Assembly: GCF_000189635.1 (NCBI RefSeq)
Contig: NW_002475968.1
Span: 1-64,000 of the forward strand
Reading direction: 5' to 3'
Origin: Tetrahymena thermophila SB210
Taxonomy: Eukaryota; Ciliophora; Oligohymenophorea; Hymenostomatida; Tetrahymenidae
Length of the DNA: 64,000 bases
The translations under genes were made by a program, and so were the position numbers. The notes beneath the pieces were generated by a model, which saw only the letters and a program-made list of their open reading frames with translations, made no database searches and had not been told where the DNA came from. Below are positions 11,394 through 22,963 of the stretch, piece by piece (position 1 is the first letter of the stretch; each line of letters starts with the position of its first letter).

Positions 11394-12942
11394 TAAAAAA
11401 GTGGTGAAATAAGACGAAAAAATATAAATATATTTGAATACTTTTATTTAATATTCAGTTATCAGATAAAAAAACTTAAAATATAGATAGATTTTTTATT
11501 ATTTTTATATTTTAGATATAATATTTTGGTAATTTAATAAATAGCTTATAAAATAAAACAAAGTTTTAGAATTAAATTTAATTAAATAAAGAAATTCCAC
11601 TAAAATCAAGCAAGAAATTTAAACGATTAAAGCTTATATTAATTTTTAGTGTCATATTACCTCTTATTAAATTATATAAATGTGAAATTACTTTGTCATA
11701 GATATAAATTAGATGAATTAATAATAGAAAATATTATTTAAAATAAATAAGTAAAGATTAAATAAAAATGAAATTTTATTAAATACATATTTAGGTATAA
11801 TTAATATATTTCTTAATTTTCAGAGTTACGACTATGTATTTGTCTTTAATGTATATTTATTTTTAACCGTAAAATAATTTACTCGAATAAAATATATACT
11901 ATAAACTCTCTATAATAAGACCCCCCTCCCTCCCCTAATTAGAAAAAAAGGGGTCTTATAAGGATAATTAGTTAGGGTATCAAGTGAAGATTATAAGACT
12001 TAATTCTAAATGAAGATATAACAAGCATAAATATTTATGCATATATTGAAAAATTATTAAAAAAATGTTTATAAATAAATTAAGACTTCATATGGTTTGT
12101 TAACATCTTAAATCTGAGAATAGAGTATCATATACATTTTTTCATGATTAGTATTATTAAATTATTTTTGTAATACACCAATAACTATTTTTTACATTAT
12201 TATTCTTTGACTAGATTAATTTAATTCCATCATAGAATCTTCTAATTTCATAATACTATTCTCTAATCAAAAGAATTTTTAATGATTTGCTAAGCAAAAC
12301 TATCCATTTTATATTTTGCATTGATTTTTGTCAGTTATTATCATTTTAAAATCTTTATTTATTAATAAAATTAAAGAAAGTAAATTATTTATCTTAATTC
12401 ATTTATTTTTTCTTTATTCTCAGATCATCCATCAATTAACTATTTGTAATTTAGAAAAATAAGTCTTGATGTTAAATAATCTGAATATTATTCAAATAGT
12501 TTTTTTTATTCTGAAATGTGATCAATCATTTTTATTATTTTTTCATATTGATTAACTTATTTTTCTTATTCATTCATTTTTTATTATCCATCTAATTTTT
12601 AATACTAAGTTATTCTAAAATCATAAACAAAAAAAGAACACATGGTACAAAAAATTTTTTATTAATTTTAATTTGTTCAAACAAAAAATATCTTCAAAAT
12701 TATAAATTTAAAATAATTTTTTTGTATTTTTTTAATAAAATTAATTTTATCATTATTTTCATGATTGAATAAATAATACATTTTATTAATTGAAAATCGG
12801 AAGAACTATTTTACAAATAACTAAAACATACAACTAATTAAAAAAAATTTGATCTAGTTAGTTGTTAAATGGTGATTCATTATCTTTTAAATTCGATTTA
12901 ATAATTAAAAACTTGTAAAAATAATATTATCAATATTTTTTT
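11394..12942. other. Intergenic spacer between LRR gene 1 and the 142-bp-repeat gene
   Basis: AT-rich DNA with no gene I can support. It contains the short palindrome at 11915-11959. An upstream exon of the next gene could begin after the acceptor-like TTTGATCTAG near 12850, because the frame is open from about 12854 to the ATG at 12943. Confidence 0.45.
11915..11959. repeat. Short G/C-armed palindrome
   Basis: A perfect 10-bp inverted repeat, ATAAGACCCC (11915-11924) and GGGGTCTTAT (11950-11959), encloses a C-rich then A-rich loop. It resembles the arms of the 8.4-kb element in having a poly-C side and a poly-G side in DNA otherwise almost free of such runs. Confidence 0.7.
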
Positions 12943-15458
12943 ATGGATGTTTAGAACATTTTAGCATGGGAAAAAAAATTATTATTTTAGAATGATGAAT
13001 ATGATATCTTTTGTATAAATTTAATTATATTTCGCAAAAATAAACTATCTTAAAATATTTAAATGAATAATTAATTCATAAAGAAATACTGTGATTAATT
13101 TGGTAAGTAAATTAATATTAGATTTTATTAATGATTATTATCCAGCCAGAAAATCTTGTTGATAAGACTATGTTAGTTGATGCTTTTGGATTATTAGGAT
13201 TTAAATTGATAAATAATAAATTTTACAACTTTGTTACAAAATTAAATTCAATTAATTGGTGATTGATCTTTAATTTGACATAGAATAATATAAAAAAAAG
13301 TAAAATAGAATTTTACTTTAATGAAAATGTATGTGGTTAAGAATTTATCTCATGATTCTTAATTGTTTGATGCTATGATGGTAAAGAGGATGGATCTGAG
13401 TAATCCATTAAAAATAATTTGTATCTCATCTTTTTTTTTTCTTATTTAGATTGTATTAATTTTATGATTTATCAAAAAGTTTATTACACTATCAAAAAAG
13501 CTGAATTTTTGGGAACCCATAATTTTTGATTAAGAAATTGATAATATATAGTGTATTATATATATATATATATATAACTTCATAAAAGAATTATTGAATT
13601 TAATTCAATAAAATGGGTGATTTATGACATAATCAAAATCGAATAAAATCTCAAATTTTATTTAAAATTTGAATAAAATTCTAAGAAATAAAGTAATTTA
13701 TAACTTGTTACAAAAGATGAGATAGATAAAAAATTCTCAATATTAATGACAATTACTTAACCTGTTCACAATCCTATCAATGAATTATAATTTGATTGTA
13801 TTAATCTTCTTCAAAAAAAAAAATATTATGTGGAATGATTTCTAGTATTTCTCCAATTATTTATCTGAATATTAGAGAAAAAATAAGAAATGATTTATTT
13901 TAATAACCATTTTTCTTAACAAAGTGCATAATTAATAATAATTACGATCTTTTAAATTTAGAATAATGGGAATTGAATGATTAAATTATTAATAAAATTT
14001 TCAAAAATAAAGTAGTTAGTGAAATATAATTAAAATTTTTATTTAAAAAAGATTAATCTGTTTTTACTAGATTGACTGAAGAAAATTTGGATTGTTTAAT
14101 GCTGTATGATTATTATGATGAACAAAATTATTAATAAAATTTTTATTTCAAAAAGATTAATATATTTTTACTAGATTGAATGAAGAAAATTTGGATTGTT
14201 TAATGTTGTATGATTATTATGATGAACAAAATTATTAATAAAATTTTCAAAAATAAAGTAGTTAGTGAAATATTATTAAAACTTTTATTTCAAAAAGATT
14301 AATCTGTTTTTACTAGATTGATTGAAGAAAATTTGGATTGTTTAATGTTGTATGATTATTATGATGAACAAAATTATTAATAAAATTTTCAAAAATAAAG
14401 TAGTTAGTGAAATATTATTAAAACTTTTATTTAAAAAAGATTAATCTGTTTTTACTAGATTGACTGAAGAAAATTTGGATTGTTTAATGTTGTATGACTA
14501 TTATGATGAACAAAATTATTAATAAAATTTTCAAAAATAAAGTAGTTAGTGAAATATTATTAAAATTTTTATTTCAAAAAGATTAATCTGTTTTTACTAG
14601 ATTGACTTAATAAAATTTGGATTGTTTAATGTTGTATGATTATTATTATGAACAAAATTATTAATAAAATTTAAAAAAATAAAGTAGTTAGTGAAATATT
14701 ATTAAAATTTTTATTTCAAAAAGATTAATATATTTTTACTAGATTGACTGAAGAAAATTTGGATTGTTTAATGTTGTATGATTATTATTATGAACAAAAT
14801 TATTAATAAAATTTAAAAAAATAAAGTAGTTAGTGAAATATAATTAAAATTTTTATTTCAAAAAGATTAATCTGTTTTTACTAGATTGACTTAAGAAAAT
14901 TTGGATTGTTTAATGTTGTATGATTATTATGATGAATAAAATTATTAATAAAATTTAAAAAAAAAAGTAGTTAGTGAAATATAATTAAAATTTTTATTTC
15001 AAAAAAATTAATCTGTTTTTATTAGATTGACTGAAGAAAATTTGGATTGTTTAATGTTGTATGATTGTTATGACTAACCATATCTTTGTTTTAAATTTAT
15101 GTTGGAAAATGGAATTTAATACCTTGAAAAGTTAATAACAATATTTATTTATGTTTTGTGTGATTTGGAATTAATTGATATTAACAAAATACAATTTGAG
15201 ATTTTACTTTAAAAAATAGATGAAGGTATCAATCTAATAAAAAAGAATAAAAGAAAAATAAATTATTAAGGATTATTGAATATTTTTTTGAGAATTGGTC
15301 GAAAAGAATAAAAAATTAAATTTTTAAAAACAATATTTAATCACATTTCCATTCATTAATTTTTATGTAGATAAGAATTGTAAAACATTTTCCAACTTAA
15401 TGAATTTGTAAAAGTTAATTTTGGTTATGAAGTGATAGATTTTATTGGTTAGTAATGA
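12943..15458 (+). CDS. Helical-repeat protein built from 142-bp exon units
   Basis: The first exon candidate starts with ATG 12943-12945. Further open segments at about 13140-13260, 13320-13400 and 13750-13990 have related sequences (PENLVDKTMLVDAF; NLSHDSQLFDAMM). Then comes an array of near-identical units, each encoding SVFTRLTEENLDCLM, and a continuous last exon of about 150 codons ending at TGA 15456-15458. The 142-bp unit shifts frame, so an intron is needed in each. The favoured model has an 84-bp exon (28 aa) plus a 58-bp intron from GTATGATT to GTTAG. The alternative is a 102-bp exon with a 40-bp intron. The repeat looks alpha-helical (HEAT/ARM-like), but I do not recognise the family. 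Function unknown. Confidence 0.6.
13965..15085 (+). repeat. 142-bp tandem array
   Basis: Comparable positions in successive units fall at 14051, 14155, 14297, 14439, 14581, 14723, 14865 and 15006. The intervals are 104, 142, 142, 142, 142, 142 and 141 bp. Units are nearly identical. Substitutions and the 1-bp deletion concentrate in the segment between TATGATTATTATGA and GTAGTTAG, which the favoured splice model treats as intron. Confidence 0.95.
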
Positions 15459-15806
15459 GATAATAATTATCTAATTTAATCAAATATTCGTAATAAGAAA
15501 TACAAAAAGATTATGAAAAAAGAACAAAAGAAATAACGAAGGAATTGTATTTAATTCTTGGTGAAATGAAAAGATTTTGTTTATTTTGTTTTAATAATTT
15601 TAAAAATACCGGTTATTATTCATTGTGCTATAAAATTTTATTGATAATATTTATAATTAATTTTAATTTATTTCAATCTTTTTAATTTTTCAATCGTTTT
15701 TAATTTTAGCTTTTTAAAAATTTTTCTTCAAAAAAATTTATTATATATTATAATATTTTCAAAATTTTTAAGTTTTTTCTTGATTAAAAATATCTAACTG
15801 CTATCA

Positions 15807-18800
15807 TCATAAAAAATATTTTAAGTATATATTCTTGTAGAGCTTTTCGAGTTCTATCAGAATATGTCTACTAAAAAAATTATTTATTTCAATTTTTCAT
15901 AAATAATTGTTGTTTCCGTTTGTTTTGGACGGGTAATAGTTAGTTAGAAAATAAATAAATAAATTAAAAGAGTTTTTTTGTTTTAAATTCTTTTTTATAT
16001 TAAAAAATATCATAATCCAAAACAAATTAACTAACAGTTTTTACCTTAGAAAAAGACTTAAATTTGAGAGATTAGTACAGTTTGCTAAAGCTAAACCTAA
16101 ACCTGATATACCTTAATCACCAATTTAATTCTACCTTTTTAAATATTGAAGAAAAATAAATAAATAATTAATTAATTAGTTTAAAGTAAATATGAATTAT
16201 TAGAAATTAATTAATTATAAGAGCTATAGTTAAATAAAAAAATGAATTAAATTAACAAAGAAAGAAAGAAACAAGAATAAAATTAAAAAGAAAAATAAAT
16301 CAAATAAAGCTAAAAAATTAATAAAGTAAAAGAGTTTTATTTTTAATTCATGTTTATGTTAAAAAATATCACAGCCTTTTAATTTTACTAGAGCTTAAGT
16401 GTCAAATTTGAGAGATTAGTACAGTTTGCTAAAGCAGAGCCTAAGCCTTATGCACCAATTGCACCACTTTAATTTCCACTTTTTATATATTGTAGTAAAA
16501 ATATATAATTCATTAGTTAGTTAGAAGGAATAAATGAAGAAAAATTATTAAATAATAAGAAACGAATTAATAAATAGTCAAAGCAAAAGTAGAAAATCAA
16601 GAAAATAAATAAGTTAAATGAATTTAGAAAAAAATGCAAGAAAAGTAAAACAAAAAAATAAATGAAATAATAAGCTAAAAAATAATAAATAAATTAAAAG
16701 AGTTTTATTGTTTTAAATGAGTTTTTATATTAAAAAATATCTCAATCTAAATCAAATGAAATATTTTTACTAGAGATCAAGTGTCAAATGTGAGAGATTA
16801 GTACATTTTGCTAATGCAAAACCTAAGACTGATACACCAATTGCGCCAATTTAATTTCCACTTTTTAAAAATTAAATTACTCATAAAAATAAAAATTTCG
16901 TTTTTAAAATAAATTCATAAATATAAAATTCAAAAATTCAACCCTTATGTTACTTACATCTATAAATTATTAAAATTCTTTATTTATCCTTTATTTTAAA
17001 AGGGGATAAATTATTTGAATAATCCAAATAAAAATTTATCTCCTTACATCTCTAAAATGTATATTAATAATCAAAAAAAAAGTTGAAAGTGTAAAATGAG
17101 TTAAATTAACAATGAAAAAAAAAAATATAAGAAAAATAAATCAAATAAAAAGCTAATAAATAGCAAGTTAAAAGGGTTTTTTGTTTTAATTTCATTTTAT
17201 GTAAAAAATATCTCAAACTAAAACAAATAAACTAACTGTTTTTACTAGAGATCAAGTGTTAAATTTGAGAGATTAGAGTAATTTGCTAAAGATGAACCTA
17301 AACCTGAAGCACCTTCATCACCAATTAAATTCTACCTTTTTTAAATATTGGAGAATAAATAAATAATTATTAAGTTGAAGGAAAAAAATGAAGAAAAAAT
17401 ACTAAATAATAAGAAATGAATTAACTAATTAATTATCAAAGTAAAAACTGAAAATGAAAAAATAAATTAAGTTAAAAAACAAAGTAAAAAATAAAAACAG
17501 AATAAAAAAGAAAAATAAATCTAAAAACCTTGTAAAAAAATAAATTTAAACTGTTTTATTATTATAAATTCATTTTTCTGTTTAGAAATATCATAATCAA
17601 AATATAAAAAAAATATTTTTACTAAAGAAGAAGTATCAAATTTGAGAGATTAGCACATCTTGCAAAACCAGAACCAAAGCCAGATGCTCCTTTGTCACCA
17701 ATTTAATTTCCACTTTTTAAATATTGTATAAAAAATTAATAATTAATTAATTATTTATTTATTTAAAATGAAAAAATAAAGAACAATATGAAATAATAAG
17801 AAATTAATTATTAAATAAAAGTTGAAAATGAAAAAATAAGTTAAATAAACAAGGAAAGAAAAAAAATAGTTTGAAGAGCTAATAAAAAAATTAAATATCA
17901 TTATTCAAAAATAAATTAATTGTTTTTACAATAGATTAAGAGTCAAATTTGAGAGATTAGTACAATTTGATAAAGCAGAACATAAGCCGGATGCACCTAA
18001 TGCACCAATTTAATTTGAGCTGTTTAAATATTGAAGAAAAAATATATAATTTTTTATTAGTTAAAAGGAAAAAATGAAATAATAAGAAATGAATTAGTTA
18101 AAAGACAAGCAAAACTTGAAATAAAGAATGACTAGTTAAATTAACAAATAAAATAAATACAAGCAGAATTAAAAAGAAAAATAAATAAATATCTAAAACT
18201 ATTAAATAAATTAACAAAATCAAAATTAAATAAATTATTTACCTAAGATCAATTGCCAATTTTGAGAGATTAGTGTATTTTTACAAAGCAGTACCTAAGC
18301 CTGATGCACCGATTTCACCAATTTAATTGCCACTAATAAAAAAAAGGTTTTTATTAAAACATATCAAAATTCAAAAATAAATAAATTTTTTTACTTGAGG
18401 TAAAATGCCAAATTTTAGAGGTTATCATTATTTGATAAAGCAGTACCTAATCCTATCACACCTTCATCATCAATATTATTATCACTTTTAAACATTTGAA
18501 TAAAAAAGATTTAATTTGTTATTTTTTAGGAAAAATGAAGAAAAATATGAAATGATAAAAAATAAATAAATTAATTAATAATTAAAATAAGATGCAATTA
18601 TGAAAATACAAGTTAAGTTAAAAATAAAGAAAAAAAATACAATTATAATAAAAAAAGAAATTAAATCAAATAAAAAGCTAATAAATAAATAAATAATTAA
18701 TTAAAAGAGTTTCATTTTTTTAAATTCGTTTTCATATTAAAAAATTTCACAATCAAAAGCAAATAAATAAATGGTTTTTACTAAAGATCAAGTGTCAAAT

Positions 18801-20388
18801 CTGAAAGATTAATACATCTTGCTAAAGCAGAACCTAAGTCTGTTGCACCAATCGATCCAATTAGATTACCACTTATTAAATATTGAAGAAAAAATAAATA
18901 ATTAATTAGTTAGTTAGAAGAAAAAATATGAAATAATAAGATATGAATTAACTGATAATCAAAGCAAAATTTAAAATAGAAAAATGAACTAAATTAACAA
19001 AGAAACAAAAAAACAGAAGTAAAATATAATAAAAAAATTAAATCAAAAGTAATAAAAACTTAGTTAATAAATTCAAAGAGTTTTATTATTTTAATTTCTT
19101 TTTTAGATTAAAAAATATCACAATCCTAAAATAAATAAATAAATTGTTTTTTACTAGAGATGAAGTGTCAAAGTTGAAAGATTAATGCAATTTGCTAAAG
19201 CAGAGCCTAAGCCAGATATACCAAGTGCACCAATTTAATTGGAGCTTTTTAAATATTGATGAAAAAATATTCAATTAATTAGAAAGAAAAAAAAAATTAT
19301 GAAATAATAGCAAAAGAATTAACTAATAATCAAAGTAAAAGTTGAAAAATGAAAAATGAGTTAAATTAAAAAATAAAGAAAAATAAAATACAAATTGAGT
19401 TAAAAAGAAAATTAAATTACATAAAAAGCTAATAATTAAGTAAATAAGTTTTATTGATTTAAATTCACTTTTAAATTAATGATGTCACAATTCAAAACAA
19501 ATAAACTATTTTTACCTAAGATAAAGTTTCAAATTTGAGAGATTAGTACAGTTTGCTAAAGCAGAACCTAAATCTTATGCACCTTTATCGCCTATCAAAC
19601 TATCACTTTTTAAATTTTGAAGAAAAAATAAATAATTAGTTAGTTATTGGAAATAATGAACAAAAAATATAAAATAATAAGAAAATACTTAAATAATAAT
19701 AAAAGTAAAAATTGAAAATGAAAAACTTAGTTAAATAAAGAAATTAAAAAAACTCAAGCATGACAAAAAGAAAAATAAATTAAATGAAAGCTAATAAATA
19801 AATTGAAAGAGCTAGTTTTATTATTTTTAATTCATTTTTAAATTAAAAAATAATACAAATAAACTAAATAAACTGTTTTTACCTAAAATCAATAGTCAAA
19901 TTTGAGAGATTAGTGCAATTTGCTAAAGCAGAACCTAAGCCAGATTCAGCTATAGAACCAATTTAATTTCCACTTTTTAATTATTGAAGAAAAAATAAAT
20001 AAATAATGAATTAGTTAATTAGATGGTTAGAGAGAAAAAATATGAAATAATAAGAAATGAAAAAATTAATAACAAAAATAAAAGTTGAATATGAAAAATA
20101 AGTTAAAATAATAAAAAAATATTTTTATTAATAAAATTGAATAAATATAAATGAAAATTTCAACTTGAAAAATAAGACTGTAAGTAACTTGAATATAAAA
20201 AAAATGATATTAACAATAAAAATATTAATAAGTTAAATATACTCTTGAACAATGTGGATAACCTAATGAGATTAAAGTGAAGAGCTTAAAAACTTTTTTA
20301 TTCATAAAAGTTTAAATCATATTTTTCATTAGTAAAAATAAATTATTACATCTTGAAGTTTGATGAAATATTTATTCTAATTTATCAT
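15807..20388 (-). CDS. LRR gene 2: twelve 90-bp leucine-rich-repeat exons
   Basis: Exons in coding order: 20388-20350, 20292-20243, 19972-19883, 19605-19516, 19244-19155, 18871-18782, 18484-18395, 18332-18243, 18019-17930, 17712-17623, 17335-17246, 16860-16771, 16478-16389, 16134-16045, 15870-15807. Together 1233 nt, 410 aa. The cap (MINQNKYF, FLSSSLQSHQ) matches genes 1 and 3, which supports the start. Repeats read NQIGDxGxSGLGSALANCTNLSNLTL and always use the same split-codon phase. One repeat (18484-18395) is divergent, lacks the KCT/NCT cysteine, and is followed by an intron of only 62 bp. The last exon, ending at TGA 15809-15807, is phase-compatible but weakly similar to the other genes' caps. 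The gene is convergent with the 142-bp-repeat gene and 349 bp from it. Confidence 0.82.
16045..19972 (-). repeat. Tandem exon-intron units of LRR gene 2
   Basis: Twelve 90-bp exons, with unit lengths of 367, 361, 373, 387, 152, 313, 307, 377, 475, 382 and 344 bp. Introns resemble each other and the inverse complement of gene 1 introns, with AAATAAATTAAAAGAG and AAAAATATCACAATCC-type blocks. Confidence 0.88.
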
Positions 20389-21314
20389 TTATTTATTTAT
20401 TCTTTCAAAAATATTGAATAGTAATTAATAGAAATTTAATTAATAATTAATAAATAAATAAATTAAAAATTGATTTAGTTTTATTTAAAAAGGTAAATAA
20501 ATTATTAGATGTATCAAACATGAATTTATAAAGTCTGTTTTTAGGAACAGTTATGATAAATAAGTTAGTTTGACACTCATTAAAACATATACTTAAAAAC
20601 ATAGTAAGAATTTGAAATGGGTAATCAATCACATGTTAAGAAATATTAAGTAAATATGATGCTTAAATTTAAATAAAATAATTTTTAATATTATGTAGAT
20701 TCTTCTGTTTAAGTCAAGTAATTAGGGGGAAATGTTTATATATTATAATCTATTTAATATTTTTTTTAGCTGTCATGATAATTTTTGCCTAATGAGAATA
20801 ATAATAAAATAATAGAAAAATACCTACCTACTTGTTTGGTTTCCTACATTTGCAGATAAACAATAGTATTTAAAAAAAGGCACTTACTTTTCAATTTAAC
20901 AGTATTTTAAATAGACCCAATCAATCAATACTGGAAATATAAAATAACTAATGCTTATGTATAATATTAGAATCAAAAAGTGTTGATTGATGATTTATAA
21001 GTGGGATTGAGTTCAAAAAGTTATTCTGCTTAAAAAGTACAAGAATAATGTAAGCTTCCAAATGGAACTAAAAGTAATCTATTTCAAAAGCTCTTTTTTT
21101 GTTGAATAAAAGAAATAAAAATTTTTTAATAAATAATTAAATAAATTGAAAAGTATTATGTATGTTAAATTTTTGTTTGAGATTAAATATAAATAAAATA
21201 AAATGAATATATGAAGAACTTAATACTATATAAATAATTCATCAATACATTAAATTTATATTATTGACTATATAAATATCTATCTATCTACTTTTACTAA
21301 TTTAATATATTTTA
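20389..21314. other. Intergenic between LRR gene 2 and TMEM151-like gene
   Basis: Presumed upstream region of LRR gene 2. An open frame of about 65 codons lies on the minus strand at about 20407-20603, immediately upstream of the gene's ATG. It lacks family support and is not called as a gene. Confidence 0.4.
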
Positions 21315-22963
21315 TCATGAGTTTTGCTATACCAAATTATTTGTAGTTATATCAATATAATCAGATAACTTCTTGTTAGGATCCACAAAGATTTTTTTAT
21401 GCAAGCAGTATTCAAAACAAGGCACTCTTCTATTTAATAAAATTCTAAAAAGAAGATTGAGACCGACTATTGAATAAACGAAATACACAAACTTATTGAA
21501 CATAGCATCTTTTTTACCATTTTTAGCCAAAACAAGTATATTTTATTTCAGAGGAGCTTCTATTTATTATTCTAAATATTTTTTTAAAGCAAAAATAAAT
21601 AAAAAACTCTTTTATTTTAACAAATTTAATAATGTAAAATAAATTAATTTATACCACATTCAAAGATTTCTAATATTTCATATTCTTTATCTGCTTTGCT
21701 TGCTTTGGTTTCAACAAATTTTTTAAAGGTGGTAAAGAATTCTTCCGATTATTCATTACCATAAGAATAATTAGCAAAGCAAAACACTCTAAAGCATTTA
21801 CTCTTAGAAAACAACTAAGAAGTATCATCTGTAGCGTCAGTAATCTAGTGAATAGGAAAGTCAAACTCTTGCTTATATGTTTCTATTTTCTTTGTTACAT
21901 TTTCCATGTTACCGTTTGAGTTTCTAACTCGCTAAGTCTCTTTATGGAATGCTACTACTTTATATTTAATATGTGCTTTTACTTTTTTATACTATTCTAT
22001 ATATTAAGCAAATTCTTCATAAGTCATAATATTATCAAGATATCTACTAACTCCGTTTTGAGAGCAATCAGAAACATATATCATTACTAAAATCAGTGCA
22101 GCACAGATCTTCTTTATAGGATGATCTTTATTAAATATAATAAAATAACAAATAAAAATCTAAACATCAAAGTAGAAAAAACTCTATGTTAATAATTTGC
22201 TATTTATAAGGCTCGAAGAAAATATTTGGCTTTCTTAATGAATAAAAAATAATATTTTATGAGTTTTTATTGACTTAAAAACTAAAATTTTGCATAAACT
22301 CTCTTATATATTGCATTTTGATTAATCAATAGTATTTTAGAATCAAAATCTCTAGTTTAACCATTATTTAAATTTATTGTTACTAATTTTGCTTGAAAAA
22401 CTACACATTCTATCTTAAATTACTTATATTATTTTGTGGTAAACTAAATCTTTATGACATTTCTTTAAATATTCAATAGTATAGAAACTATTTCTTTCAT
22501 TTTTAGAAAATATTTGCTTAATATTGCTTTTAATGGTGGTCAAAATTGAAAAAAAGAAATACTGTTTAAAATAAAAATGAGAGAATGAAAGAAAGAAACA
22601 AATAAATAAATGCTCACCTAACCATTCTGTTAAATAGACTACTAAAATATAGATAAATACACTTAAAAAAATTAGCAATTAAAGGTCAACTGGCTCTAGA
22701 GTGAAAGAGTTATTCCATTTTGGTTCTATATATACGTGATTTTTTATCCCTTCTTATAATTTTTATTCTTATATCTTTTTTAAGGCGTGCTTTAGCTCAC
22801 TTTTTCCAAACGTTATTTACCTTTTAAAAGTTTAACTCAGCGTTGCTGCTGTTGCTGCACTAGCTCCATTATTTTGATTATTTCCTCCTTCTTACTATTA
22901 GCTAGATGAATTTTAACCCTATTGTTACTAATGCCTTTAGTTTATTTCTTGTTGACTTGACAT
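21315..22963 (-). CDS. TMEM151-like multi-pass membrane protein
   Basis: Best model: exons 22963-22618, 22086-21655 and 21559-21315, giving 1023 nt and 340 aa, with phase kept throughout. The Gln/Asn/Ser-rich N-terminus (MSSQQEINQRHQQQQGQ) is followed by a hydrophobic segment ending VVYLTEW, which resembles the vertebrate TMEM151 segment before its soluble domain. Then come IKYKVVAFHKETQRV, a NSNG turn, KCFRVFCFANYSYG and a second hydrophobic stretch (FVYFVYSIVGLNLLFRILL) near the C-terminus. The order matches the TMEM151 family as I remember it. The 531-bp first intron (22087-22617) contains open stretches and may hide further exons. The cellular role of the family is not well known to me. 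Confidence 0.65.

Noticed and set aside
13965..15085. Regular repeats resembling a CRISPR array or a non-coding satellite.
   Set aside because: There are no unique spacers, the unit is almost entirely identical, and it carries a coding segment that joins a downstream C-terminal exon in a eukaryotic genome.
20407..20603. A ~65-codon minus-strand frame just upstream of LRR gene 2.
   Set aside because: There is no counterpart upstream of LRR genes 1 or 3 and no recognisable domain, and chance TGA-free frames of this size are common in this composition.
22618..22963. A 46-bp intron at 22775-22820 in the TMEM151-like gene.
   Set aside because: The segment is open in frame, and removing it would lose the frame that encodes the hydrophobic VVYLTEW segment shared with TMEM151 proteins.
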